Shown here: positions 31,079 to 43,337 of the stretch, piece after piece
Numbering within the stretch: position 1 is the first letter of the stretch
Layout: every line of letters starts with the position of its first letter
NCBI GenBank assembly: GCA_000507305.1
Contig: DF239645.1
Span: 124,001-188,000 of the forward strand
Reading direction: 5' to 3'
Length of the DNA: 64,000 nucleotides
From: Breviolum minutum Mf 1.05b.01
Taxonomy: Eukaryota > Sar > Dinophyceae > Suessiales > Symbiodiniaceae
Translations under genes and position numbers: made by a program
The notes under the pieces: generated by a model
Seen by the model: only the letters and a program-made list of their open reading frames with translations
Database searches by the model: none
What the model was told of the DNA's origin: nothing

Positions 31079-33060
31079 AAATATATTTTTAGATTTTAAT
31101 ATAATAAATTTCAAAAAAATATTATATATAGAATAAATAAAAATTAGATTTTAATATTTTTTTTATAAAATATTATTTATTTTATTTTAAATTATCATTA
31201 TATATTTATATTAGATTATCTAGGATATTTTATTGAAATTCTTTCCAAGAGATTTTGTAGTTCATATCGCAATGGGTAATTTAAATTAAGATGGATCCTT
31301 CCCATTGAATTTTTTTTTCATATTGAGATATGGGATATTTTAAAATTTATTTGCGATAATAAAATATCTTCAAATTTAAGAAATTTGCATTATTTTTCCA
31401 TAGTGGTCGATTTTAAAAATTGCCCTGGAAATCCAAATATTTTCTTAAAATAATATTAATCTTAATATATTTTAAATATAAAATAGTTTTATTTTATTTT
31501 GTTATATATATTTTTTCTAATTATTTCAGAAATATATTTAATAATTATAAATATATTGAAATATTTATTCATATTTAATATAATTAAAAAATATATCTAT
31601 ATATATAAAATTATTTTATTTCGAACAATTTTGGGTAAAAAATTGTCAGATAAATATTATTTAGTGTATATAATAGGCATTTCAAATATGCAAGGCTTTT
31701 AAAATCCGATATATTTGTAAATTCATTGTGCCGAGGCTGGGCACCTGCACAAGGTTTTTAATCAAGATGGGTGGGGTATATATGAGTTNNNNNNNNNNNN
31801 NNNNNNNNNNNNNNNNNNNNNNNNNNNNNNNNNNNNNNNNNNNNNNNNNNNNNNNNNNNNNNNNNNNNNNNNNNNNNNNNNNNNNNNNNNNNNNNNNNNN
31901 NNNNNNNNNNNNNNNNNNNNNNNNNNNNNNNNNNNNNNNNNNNNNNNNNNNNNNNNNNNNNNNNNNNNNNNNNNNNNNNNNNNNNNNNNNNNNNNNNNNN
32001 NNNNNNNNNNNNNNNNNNNNNNNNNNNNNNNNNNNNNNNNNNNNNNNNNNNNNNNNNNNNNNNNNNNNNNNNNNNNNNNNNNNNNNNNNNNNNNNNNNNN
32101 NNNNNNNNNNNNNNNNNNNNNNNNNNNNNNNNNNNNNNNNNNNNNNNNNNNNNNNNNNNNNNNNNNNNNNNNNNNNNNNNNNNNNNNNNNNNNNNNNNNN
32201 NNNNNNNNNNNNNNNNNNNNNNNNNNNNNNNNNNNNNNNNNNNNNNNNNNNNNNNNNNNNNNNNNNNNNNNNNNNNNNNNNNNNNNNNNNNNNNNNNNNN
32301 NNNNNNNNNNNNNNNNNNNNNNNNNNNNNNNNNNNNNNNNNNNNNNNNNNNNNNNNNNNNNNNNNNNNNNNNNNNNNNNNNNNNNNNNNNNNNNNNNNNN
32401 NNNNNNNNNNNNNNNNNNNNNNNNNNNNNNNNNNNNNNNNNNNNNNNNNNNNNNNNNNNNNNNNNNNNNNNNNNNNNNNNNNNNNNNNNNNNNNNNNNNN
32501 NNNNNNNNNNNNNNNNNNNNNNNNNNNNNNNNNNNNNNNNNNNNNNNNNNNNNNNNNNNNNNNNNNNNNNNNNNNNNNNNNNNNNNNNNNNNNNNNNNNN
32601 NNNNNNNNNNNNNNNNNNNNNNNNNNNNNNNNNNNNNNNNNNNNNNNNNNNNNNNNNNNNNNNNNNNNNNNNNNNNNNNNNNNNNNNNNNNNNNNNNNNN
32701 NNNNNNNNNNNNNNNNNNNNNNNNNNNNNNNNNNNNNNNNNNNNNNNNNNNNNNNNNNAAAAAATCCATAATAATTTAAAAATATCATTATTTTTTTCAA
32801 TTATTATTATAAAATTATATATTAAAATATAATAGCAATAATAATTATAATAATAATAAATATATTTCTATATAGTTTTTATTTAATTGATAAATAATAT
32901 AATAATATATAAATTTAAAATTAAAATATAATATAAAACGAAATAATAAATATATAATATTTTTTTTAAAAATGTTTTTATTATGTTTTTTGCTTTTTTC
33001 AAGCAAAGAAAATTCATTATTCATTGGAAAAAAATTATTCCTTCGGTGTTTCGTGTTTAA
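31079..33060. other. AT-rich block, right part, with gap
   Basis: Continuation of the AT-rich block interrupted by the element. No coding sequence is supported. 31,789-32,758 is N. Confidence 0.8.
31789..32758. other. Assembly gap (N)
   Basis: 970 consecutive N in the AT-rich block. Long frames read through the gap are artefacts. Confidence 0.99.
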
Positions 33061-33320
33061 ATGCCGGCATTGTGCAAGCAAAGCGCCACGAATCAATATG
33101 AGGCTTTACGAGGAATTGGTTAAACACAGCAAGTACGGTTTTTAGATGTTTGCAGATGTTTTAATGCTATATCATCTTTGGAAATCAGCGCATTCATCCA
33201 TTCCATGCTACTGAAGACATCGCAATACTTTGAAATCTAAAATGGCCTGACTCATGAATTTGGGCGACATCACCGTGACTTGAAGCAATTCCTCACAGGT
33301 GGGTGGGAAAGACTTCACTC

Positions 33321-33640
33321 GCAGTCTACTTCACCCAGAAACCGTCGCCGAACTTCAGCGTTTGCCTCCGCTACCCTCTGGGCATGTTCTGCCCGAACTT
33401 CAAGCCGGCGGGCCCTATCGTGGATGTACGTTGGCTCTGACCTTTCATCGTAGGTCATCGCAATATCGCGTCTTTCCATGTCAAAGACGTGATCGATTTC
33501 ATGGCGCATCGTGCCGCCACTTTGGTGGCCGGAGACTGTGGAGTTGCTTTCGTGCCCCAAGCAATCCCCTGCCAAAATGTCCGTCTCTGCTATCATGTCA
33601 AAATCAATTTCTTCTGTTTGCGACTTTTCCTGCACGGCCT
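33321..33640 (-). CDS. Exon with coiled-coil end, paralogous to 36.1-36.4 kb
   Basis: The minus-strand frame reads ...DHVFDMERRDIAMTYDERSE, PTYIHDRARRLEVRAEHAQR and VAEANAEVRRRFLGEVDCE, then a donor GCGA|GTGAAG at 33,320. Charged, heptad-like composition suggests a coiled coil. The part RSEPTYIHD...EANAEVRRR is clearly related at the DNA level to 36,110-36,358, where an intron interrupts it. Product unknown; it may be the far end of the HEAT-repeat gene upstream or a retrocopied segment. Confidence 0.5.
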
Positions 33641-33699
33641 GGCGACACTGGACACTAAGTCCAAAGACATTGCAGAGCTACATCTGACAACGCGACAAT

Positions 33700-35095
33700 A
33701 CCTGACCACCTAAGACAAAAGCATTCTACAGGATGCTAACATGTTGGAATTGTAACACATCTAACACTGACACAACCTTCAAAAAACTGACCACCAGAGC
33801 CATGGTGCTATGCGAAATGGAGAAGAACGACGATGTGCCCAAATAAGAGCTAGAGAGCATCAGCGTCTATGTCTATGTTCAAGTTTCAAAGCTCAACTAT
33901 TCAAGTTCCACACTACTAAGTATGTAACTCTCCCTGCCCATACGCATCATGTGCGAAACAGCATTCTGATACATTCTGCCTACACCTCGCAAAAAACTCG
34001 TACAAATCTCAATACGGCCCAGAAAAATTTGCAAACCAGCCTCAGAGCAGGGCTGGTGATCAAACGCTGGCCCGAAACCCTCCATAGCCTACAAAAAAAA
34101 GACAACAGGGCAGGGGTGCTTTTCATATCCTTTCATCAAAAGCTGGCAAGGACCTTGACAAAATACGGTTTTTGGCAACCGGTAGTAGAAAGTTTGATTG
34201 AGCACCTGCCTCCAAGTGCCCAAAAGCTTGCAGTGCTTCCAACCGAGCCTCAAACCACAGCAGCAGGTGATGTTCAACAGTGCGCTGACACATAACATAT
34301 CAAAAACAGATGAAGAGCGCATTGCACGCATTGCACAAGTACACATCACATTGCATGGGCACAGCTCTAATGTTTCTTAATCTTGATGCCAAACAGTCTT
34401 CAGGATGCCCTGTTCAGACCACAGTCTTTTGCCGAAGCCACCCAAAAATTTGTCAAGTTGCATTGAATGTTGAATCTCTTGTTAGTAGGATCCCTCGTGT
34501 TCCAAAGGTTTTAAATCTCCACAAAACACTTGACCCAACTTAGCATTCATGCCGTCTAAACCATGATCATGCCGTGCCATGGGGCAAACCGAGCAATATA
34601 AACGCAAACAACAATACTAGCCTAACAAAAGAATATATACAATGAATATAATACAATATACATATATATATATGTGTGTTCAATAGCTTGATGTAACACA
34701 AAAAGTCTGGAGATGACCAAACTTCCAATCATCTAGAGAAATCAAGGGGTCCGGGTCAAGTGGCCAGTCTCCGAGTCAGATCCTACAAATTTGTATCACT
34801 TGTGCCCCAACAAGCCTGCTGGACAGCAGGGGACAGCAAATGGTCCTGCGCCCGAAAAATGACAGCAAAAGACTTCCAAGCCCGAAAGAGAACATGTTGT
34901 TGAAGTCCCACTACCAGCGCCTAGTGGGCCTAGCTTTTCCACACGTCCATTTAACACTAGATCCATACTATATACTATATACCATTTACTGGCCTATAGC
35001 CTATAGCAACCAGAACAACAAAAAGCCGCGCAGGCTCTCCCACAGAAATCTGCCAACCGAAACAGCCCCATCATCTGTTCTTCATGGAGTTCACA
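33700..35095. other. Mostly non-coding
   Basis: No supported exon. Frames on both strands (about 34,090-34,350 minus and 33,810-34,295 plus) lack domains and good splice sites. A TA-rich run lies at 34,658-34,672. Confidence 0.3.
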
Positions 35096-35099
35096 TGTC

Positions 35100-35222
35100 G
35101 CTCACCTTTCCATCCCACAGTCCAACCTGGTTCCATGCAATGCGGTGTACCCGCACGTTACTCAGCATGGCCTGAGTAACGAAGCTCAGCTGAGCCGTGC
35201 GTCTTGCTTGTTCAAAGCACGC
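35100..35222 (-). CDS. Unidentified helical exon
   Basis: The minus-strand frame ACFEQARRTAQLSFVTQA then NVRVHRIAWNQVGLWDGK is amphipathic and reads as real protein. It lies in line, same strand, with the exons at 36-38 kb, so it may be a late exon of that gene. Splice borders were not fixed. Confidence 0.35.
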
Positions 35223-35567
35223 CAAGAAGAGACTACATGCATCCTCAAAAGGCATGTTTGATATTGTTTGATCATGTGTCAGCTTTGTCTATTTCTTAAC
35301 AATCCGCTTCTGCTTGACACTCACCTGCCTCAGTTGTTGCCCCCTCTGGCTCAGGCTCCTGTGAGGGCCGGAGACCAATGGAAACGTGCACACACAGTGC
35401 GACTTCGATGAAGTATAAGTTGCAAGAGCCAGAAACACTGGCAAATTCCAAAAAAAAGAAACATGATAACGCTGTATCAAAAGCAAATCAGCAAATCCAT
35501 TCAGAATTCAAAAGTGGACATCTGCGTAGCAACACAAATGCAGAGCATGGTCCTCCATGGCCTTCGC

Positions 35568-35604
35568 CCCAAGCTTGCTCGCCTTGGGCGATAGCAAGCT
35601 TGGG
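35568..35604. repeat. Strong two-part hairpin
   Basis: A 12-bp perfect stem CCCAAGCTTGCT/AGCAAGCTTGGG encloses a second 4-bp stem CGCC/GGCG with a TTG loop. It has no T-run, is not obviously a terminator, and no coding sequence covers it. Confidence 0.7.
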
Positions 35605-36070
35605 CTTGGAGGTTTGTCCTTTTCGGTGCAGGATCTGCATTGTTTGATCAGCAAAAGTCCGGGGTCAAATAAGGCGAAGCAGGAATGGGATCAAGTTAGG
35701 ACTGGTGAAGGGAAATTACTGACAGGCTTCGAATGGTTTCAATGCTGCTGAAGGCATGAAGACTTACCTGACCTGAAACCTCGATCACAAGTAATTTGAA
35801 ACCTCGCTGCCATCCCAACCAATGACACATCAGCGATGCACACCTCCTTTCCACGGCCAAAGCAGCTGCAATTTGCCCCCATGGTCGTTGGCCTGCTATG
35901 CAGTCACCCTAATTCAAGCCAGAGTGCTGCATGGGTGCATGGATGCATGCCATCCAAGCGTGCATGACAACCATTTTTGTGCTTCAAAGTGCAGAAGTGC
36001 AAAGTTGATGAAAGTGGGAAATTGGTGCGAGTTGATGTAACTAACAGATGGCCCTTAGCAAGACACGCAT

Positions 36071-36358
36071 CAAACCTTTGATTCCACACGAATCCGACGT
36101 TGAATCTCAGCGTTTGCTTCCTCCACTTTCCTTTTCTAAGACATTTTCCGCCCGAACGTGGTGTCTTCAACACACTCGAGAGGGCCGGCCAAGTGGTGGC
36201 ACGAGGGCCATAACATCGATGATGTATTTGATAACCTCGAAGGCACGAAGTTCGGGCCACGGAAAGTCAATGGCATCTCTGCAGATTTCCAGGCATTTTC
36301 TGCCTCGAACCTGCCTTCCAGGCATGTCATCTATGTACGTTGCTTCAGACCTCGCATC
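36071..36358 (-). CDS. Two small exons flanking a 175-bp intron
   Basis: Exon one (about 36,311-36,358) gives ARSEATYIDDMPGRQ after an ATTAG acceptor. The intron, 36,136-36,310, starts CAG|GTTCGAG and ends TCTTAG. Exon two (to about 36,071) gives KRKVEEANAEIQRRIRVESK. The splice keeps the frame and restores an order matching the uninterrupted copy at 33.3-33.45 kb. The intron begins with GTTCGAGGCAGAAAATG, and a near copy, GTTCGGGCGGAAAATG, lies just before its acceptor, a direct repeat suggestive of intron gain by duplication or insertion. Function unknown. Confidence 0.5.
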
Positions 36359-36362
36359 TAAT

Positions 36363-37195
36363 TAATACGACATCATGAAGATACGTTTCCTCTCAGGTGG
36401 GGACTCGCCAAAAATTGGTGGAGATTGCAATACCAAGACTATACTTATATCTACGTATACGTATACACTCACCCATTTTTTGTTGGATTTTCTGGTGCTT
36501 TCAACAATAGAACATGTTGAAAACCTCAACTGGACTTCTGGGATTTCAGCATCCAATGATTAGATGTATCCGAAAGCTACCAGCACCCAATTAGGGTTGA
36601 GTCAGGGTTGAGTGATCTTCAGGGCAAATAGCTGGGAAATCCCACTAAAAACATCTGAAAACCCCAAGGTCTCAGCGAATGATCTGTCAAGGTCTTTTTG
36701 CAAATCTTGACACATCGAAACACATCTGCTCGACGAATTTCAAAGGGGATGGATGCACCCAGCAACCGAAACTACACGATGCTTCAAGGCAATACTTCTG
36801 GCATCTCATTTACCCATGGGGACTTCAATGAGGATGCCTTTAGGTAGATTAAATTGGCCAAATGGTCATCAAAATCATCAAAAGCATTCACAAATCACAG
36901 GCTGTATTTGAACCATTTCTGTGAACTAGGTCTCTGCGGAAAGTCAATATCATTCTTCTAGAATAGTTTTGCATTATATCCTTTTTAGAGCAGTCTTTTC
37001 ACACAGCAAAATCGAAATCTCATCCAGTAACGTCTTTAGCATCTTACCAAAAAGGGAAAATATAACTTACATTTATACAAAAAATGTTTGCTTCTTATAA
37101 ACTCAAAATTGCCTACAAATTCTCATAATTTTGGATGTTTCATTGCCCGATTTTGATGTCCAACAGTTCGCTATTTGGTAGGAAAACATCATACT
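36363..37195. other. Intronic or intergenic DNA
   Basis: No exon recognised; frames are short on both strands. Confidence 0.35.
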
Positions 37196-37199
37196 TGTA

Positions 37200-40100
37200 A
37201 GCGTTCTGTCGCATCTTGGCGTGCTTTCAGTACCTCATCCTTGGTCTCGCTCCATGGAGTATCTGCTTCCAGGGCACCTGGATATCGCTGTGAGGGTTGG
37301 TTGGTTACACAACTCGGGTTTTAGCGGAAAAATACCGGCGAAACAAAAGTCATATATAACAATCAGTGCAATGCCAAAGTAAAACACTTATACCTATATA
37401 CTTTAAATTAATAAGGAGCAATCAACGTTTCGAAATCATCTTCATCTGCAATAAGCCTAAATGCCAATGGGCAACAATACCCATGTTGTCAGTATTAGCT
37501 CTTCAACTTGCTACCACTGGAAGAACAAGTTAACCTGACAAGAAGTTGTTTTCTTTCTTTTTAAAAGAAACTGTAGCAATCCTGACGTATGTTTATTCGT
37601 GTTTAATCTATTTTTTTCATACATGTTTAATGATGTTTAATGATTATTAATTATTCCTGTAAGATGTACTATAATTCCAACCTCTGTCCTCATAGTGAGG
37701 ATTTTTTCCCACTTTACAGCTACTATTCCCCACAGAAACCATCAGAAAAATAGTTGCCTCACAGATCTCTGGTCGCTACCGAGCGACGCAGGGCTTCCGC
37801 TCGTGACGCAGCACTTGTCATTTCGCCCAAGTACTCCGCCACCATCCTGCGGACTTGCGAATCACCATGTTGCAGTAATGGCGTCAAGTGGGGGCAAATC
37901 TCCTGGCAAAGATCAAGAAATTCGACCCTTCGGGTCTGATGTTTTTTTGCGTATTGGTGGAAACGATTTGGGACTGTGAGTCAATGACAAAAGCAATGCA
38001 CTGATTGATCAGAATGGTAGCAACTGAAAATTGAAATCTTGCTGGACTTTGGGTTTGGGATGGCTTGAAATACTTTGGGTTGGCCTGTAGGCTCACTGGA
38101 ACTGCAGGATGTGGTGGTTGTTTCCAAGCAATATATACAGAAAACACGGGATTTCGGCATGTGCCCAACTTGGCCCAACAATGTGGCAGATAAGTATCAT
38201 TTTAGTACACTGGTAGATTTGTAGGATACAACTCATAAAGCCCTCTTCACACTCGTCCTCTTGGTGCGAGTCAAAGTTCGACAGCAAGTCCAGTGCGATT
38301 TGTACAACGACCGAAGCTTCATCCTGAGGTCCAATGATTTACCGTTTTGTTATGACGCTTTCTCCTGTGGATTGAGGCATGCTTCTCCTACTCGAAACAC
38401 ATCAACATTCTTTGACTAGTGGTATGGATATGTATGAGTAAGACCATCATGGCTTGCAGTTCAGGTAGAACACCTTCATGGCCGTGTTTTTCCTACGTCA
38501 GAGTTCCTTTTTATCAGAAATAGGGGTTCAAGAAGGCCTTCAGGGACAAGGATGTTTCATAACTGTCCATATTAAACCCTACTTGTTGAACTTTAATTCA
38601 TCGGGTTGGCCGCATTTGTTTCCTGCCAAGGAACATTCAAACACTGGATATAAGCTCGGCGAAAATGTGGTCCCTTTCCAATGGATTTCAATGCAGCTAG
38701 TCGAACTGAGGAATCTTTGTCCTGCCGAGCTCGGCAGCTTCAAGGAGTTCTTAAACTTTAAACACTCCAAAGTACTCTGTCCTTTTCCGATGTCTTCAAA
38801 CTATATCTTATACATATTCATGTATCTATATATATATACACGTATATATATATATAGAGAGAGAGAGAGATGTAAGGACATATATTGGATGTTGAATCCT
38901 TGCCTGCATCAAATGAGCAGTGATCTTAGCAAAAGATCTGTCATTTCCGTGTTTTGAAGCGCAGGGTACGGTTGTAGCATCTTCCCTAAAAGCTGAATGT
39001 TCCCACAAAGCCCTACATCTTCAATGGACAAAGAATCAAATCAAATCAACAAAACTTGGATTGGAACTATTGGACAGCAAAACTTTGGAATTACTCCGCC
39101 TCCCAAAACTCTCCAGATTTTCAGGCTTACCTAACAAAAGAAAAAGAAACCTATTCCTTTTTTTTCCGCCCCAACCCTTCACTCTCCCACGTTGCCTCCA
39201 AGTATTTTTCCAAGATCTCGACAGTTGGAATTTCAAAGTCCAATCCAGGCCTCAACATGATCGAAACAAATGCATTGTCGGTCACCTGAAATGGCTGCTT
39301 AATGTGACGGTCTGATGTTTTCAAAAAAATAGGGAAAGATGATGAAAGATTCCTTGAAAACAAACATGTTATTGCAGAAATAGGGAAAGATTATGAAAGA
39401 TTTCTTTAAAACCAAATTGTTATGGCAGCGGAGGTGGAAATAGAATTCTGAACACTACCGACGTTCATTACAGAAGGTTGCTACGTAGTACAACACACAC
39501 CCCAACCTGTGGTTTTGGCTGTTCGGAGGGCGGAAGGGAAAACACTGATCACCTCTGAAAGGCCGGCTGCAAGGGTTCTAGAATATGGAATTGGGAAACC
39601 CCACAAGGCTGAAAGGCCTGTAATAGAATGGAAACAGTTCATATATTCTATGCAGTTGGGAATTGTTGCACAATTTTTCAAGGAATACACAAAACCGAAA
39701 TGATCAAAATGTAAATATGCTTGTTGTTGTATCCATACAACTAGGCGCACCATCTTTTTTCTATATGTTTACAGTAAGATTTTCATGATATCCAGGTACA
39801 TCTGCATATACAGTAGTTGCAGATAGTTGCAGGACATTATTCATATATATATATATATGATTTTATAGAATATGTACCAGCACCTTCCAATGGGTGGTGT
39901 TTAAACCCTAAGGGGTTGCTTAGTGGCACCCTTTCCCATCAATTTGGCTCCCCTTGGAGGGTCCAGGTATTTATATATGTTGTATTCATCTAAAAACATA
40001 GATGCACCTAGCCCTGCCTCTTTCATGTTCCCACCAATCCAAGTGAACTTCCAGACCTTACCACCAACCCCAATGGTCGACTCGGCACCTCAAACATTCC

Positions 40101-43040
40101 AAGGCTGCCGTTCGTACAGCCACCTCTCGCGTAGCGCACAACGAGACCAATGCAGAAACCATGTCCTGCGCCGTGCTGAAAGTATGGCAACGTAATTGAC
40201 AGTGGGTTTATCTATGATTGTCAACTTGAGAATCTTCCGGAGAAACAAGGTGAACATGAAATATTTCAGTAAAAACGAAGATGTCGATGCAAATTCGAAA
40301 TGTCTTGGGCCGCAGTGGATTGATCCTAGAATCAACTAGTGATGTATTGTGGATTCTGGGATTCTCAAATCTTGACAGACCTGCGTCTCAAATCAACAAA
40401 ATGTAGGACTGAAGAGCCACCAAAAACCTTTCAGAAATTGATGAAGTTTGTCTAGACTTCGTCAAACTCGGCTCAAATTGGTTGGCTGAGGGATTGTGCT
40501 CAATGAGTTTCTGAATTCGTACCGTCCACATTGACATCAGGGGGTGATGTAAAAGATTTTAAGGTGAACACTCCACCGGAAAATAAAACGCCCCTAATGC
40601 ATACTAAAACAACGACTTTTTTTGCGGCTCGCAAAAACGTCGTTGAAGCTTGCTGAAACAACCATGGAGGTTCACGGGCCAACATATATCCAACCATACC
40701 CTTGCTCTCCTTGGAAAGGTTGATACCAGGATCCAATTCTGAAAGCACATGAAGGGCAGCGAGCCGTGCGTCTTGCATGGAGTTCTCATCTTGTGCTTCT
40801 TGCAGTAAGACTGAGATGGCCTGTCAACTACCCAGAATCAACCTCCTTTTTCTAAGCCAACAAGAGAAGCACAACTATAAAGAGATGGAGAAAACATGGA
40901 GAAGAAAAAATCGGAGAAAAAAAAAAACATGCCATCCTGCCTCAGAGCCCCCATCACAAGATGCCAATTCTTGGTAGATCTTCATGCAATTCTGTCGTCC
41001 ATCTACAGATCTGAGCTTAAATCCATTGGCCACTTCACTGAAGATACCTTCATCTACTCCACCTTGAGACTTACCAACAGATACCAAATATTTGCCAAAA
41101 GCTTTGTATTCTTCTTTTCCACAACCTCGACCAATTTTCCAAGCCAAGGTGTAGAGGAATTCATAGGTACCTTTGGTACAACTTTCTGGGAAATCAATCC
41201 CCAAGGTCTTGAGGAGATTCCAAGCCATGTGCAAAAGTCCAACGGAATCGGGACTTCGCAGCAAACGTCGACCTTTCCTGGCGTCCAAAAAAAACGGCTT
41301 GTGAAACAGCCGTTTAACCGTCATCTGCGCGAGGTATGATTTTTCAAGAAATGTCTGAGGATTTTTTTGAAAAAAGATGGGTTTTGCTGAAAGATCAACA
41401 TCAAAAAACAGTTGGGATGACTATCTAGGATCATATGATAGGTCTCCAAGAACACGTTTTCCATGTCCAAAACAAACAATGCTTACCCAGCTCCTTAGGA
41501 AGCGCAATAAGGTCTGGATGATTTGTTCGTCACCCGGCTGACCATATTCTTCAAGAACCTTCAGGGCATCCTGTGCATCAAACTCACCTTGGTGATTACA
41601 AGGTCCAAGGAATTTGATATATATATATATATATATAAGGAATCAATAGTAGACGTATAAATGTGTTTCATTGTAGATATGCACATGATCACACATGCAA
41701 TGTTAAAACTTGTCGTATATATGAAGCTCAATGGCTATAGAGTAAACCTGCGTTGAGAAACTTCATAGCAGAAACGCCAAAACAATGGATGAAACTCCTC
41801 TCAATCAGCTTGTTACATTGATGTCAAGATTTTTTAATCTGCGTGTCCACCAGAAGCACTTGAAGCCAGTAGAGGCTGGTCGAAGGGGTCTTGGACAGTG
41901 GATAGAAAGTTGAGGTTTGGCTTAAAACAAAACACGCTTCTATTTGTAGTCTTCCTAGGAAACTCCTGGGATTCACTTCAAAGTTTGTTTGAAAATCATT
42001 CCTTTGAGGCTGGGCAACCTGCCTGGGCATTCAATGAGTCACTGCGTGAGGTGAACCAGCTGTGATCATCTAGCATGCTCTCTCTAACCTTCTATATAAC
42101 CTTTCTCAAAACTCATGCAAATGTGTGTTTCTTTTCGAAAATAAAGTGCTATCTGTTCTCGTCCAAGTCACCTAAACCCTTCTCAAGCTCCTCGCAAATC
42201 ACCTTCACGCTTTCTGTATACCACTGATCATTAGCGATCTTCAACAACGCATGAGCCGCAGCAACACTCAGCCCTTTCCGCGACCGTTCACGCAGAGGCG
42301 CCTGGCGGAGAATGGTCATCTACTCTTGTTTTTCCGGAATCTGTCCAATCAGCGACCCCTTGCATACAAGCCTCTGGGTCTTTCTGTCCGTCCTCAACCC
42401 TTTGCGGGAAGTCCGCCCCGATATATTCCCAACATTTGTTGACTATACATTTATTCTGCGTATTCTGAGTGAAGCCTTGAAGAAGCAGCATATGGCAAAG
42501 CGGCTTGAGAGTTTCTATGGAGTCTGCATCTTCTAGTTTTAGAGAAACACCACCTGGTCTCACCAATTGTTCATTGAAAAGTGTGGGGTCTGACGATGTA
42601 AGATCTTTAAGCTTCCAATTAAAAAGACTGTCTTTTGCACTCGCAGTACCCACTACAATCAAATCTTGAGAAATCTGAAAAACACGTTCAACTGTCAGCA
42701 ACACCAGGCACCACACCTCCAATGCTAGGACGATCTCCTGATCTTCAGCATCAATGTATGTCACTGCCCAAACTGCACGAAGTTGTTGCCAGGGCTGCAC
42801 ATCAGTCGCCGTGTCGCTGGCAAGATAACGAAGAAGACATTCCTTCACCTTGGTTGAAGTGGTGTCTTTAGTGGAGATCCCAAAAAACGAATCATATATG
42901 TTAGATGGTGTGCATATAGGTATATTGTATATAACTATGTATATGATGTATATATTACACAAGTTCAAGTACAAGTTTAAATATATAGCTTGTTTTAACA
43001 GAAAAGTGAAACCACACAAAAATGATTCAAAGGATGTATT
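37200..43040 (-). CDS. HEAT-repeat protein, possibly condensin-II G2-like, multi-exon
   Basis: A series of minus-strand exons reads as alpha-solenoid: about 42,290-42,890 (KVKECLLRYLASDTATDVQP; EDADSIETLKPLCHMLLLQG), 42,165-42,262 (AHALLKIANDQWYTESVKVI), 41,050-41,290 (RKGRRLLRSPDSVGLLHMAW; GTYEFLYTLAWKIGRGCG), 40,615-40,777 (QDARLAALHVLSELDPGI), 40,089-40,175 (TAQDMVSALVSLCATREVAV, then RTAALECL), 39,191-39,285, 38,214-38,323, 37,763-37,935 (SQVRRMVAEYLGEM) and about 37,200-37,295. V-R-x-x-A-x-x-x-L helices are typical HEAT repeats. The (K/E)GRR-F/L-L...H..I..L...Y..AWK layout resembles condensin-2 subunit G2, a chromosome-compaction factor, but a different HEAT protein is quite possible. 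Acceptors are mostly TTTCAG or TCAG|G and donors GTGAG or GTGGG. One continuous transcript is assumed. Confidence 0.45.
39325..39426. repeat. Tandem duplication, 51-bp period
   Basis: AATAGGGAAAGATGATGAAA... recurs 51 bp later as AATAGGGAAAGATTATGAAA... with about ten differences. It lies in an intron of the HEAT-repeat gene. Confidence 0.75.
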
Positions 43041-43149
43041 GCACTAGGTAGGTGGAATCTGCGTGTGCGGATATTTCAGTTGCAACATCATGACCATTGT
43101 GGCGTTGGTTCCGAATTGGCATGTTAGCCGCCACGTTTGAAGGTGGTCA

Positions 43150-43337
43150 ATGAGTGCAATCTCGACACCGCAAAGACGGAGTTTTGAACATACAAAGGTC
43201 TTGTTGACGAGTGGCTCTCGGGTAATCTCGCTTGCTCATTTGTTTGAAGCATTCAAAGATAGATGGTAGATCTCGAGGATGCTCCTGTTGCTCTTCCAAC
43301 TTTGGTTGAAACAGTGTAGCTTCCAGACCTGACATCT
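43150..43337 (-). CDS. Exon of minus-strand gene, unknown product
   Basis: After a TGTCAG acceptor the frame reads GLEATLFQPKLEEQQEHPRD then FECFKQMSKRDYPRATRQQD and LRCRDCTH, followed by TGA at about 43,152. The TGA could be the true stop of an upstream gene, which would place a gene boundary between 43.15 kb and the HEAT exons at 43.0 kb. Not recognised. Confidence 0.4.

Noticed and set aside
31682-32800. Frames of 335-372 codons on both strands
   Set aside because: They run through 970 N and have no sequence content.
35185-35210. 16-bp string GAGCCGTGCGTCTTGC shared with 40.76 kb
   Set aside because: It lies in different reading phases at the two loci and is about as long as one chance match expected in a window of this size.
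40461-40480. Dinoflagellate spliced-leader relic (CTCGGCTCAAATTGG)
   Set aside because: Only a short string, GGCTCAA, matches, without the rest of the leader; it is expected by chance.
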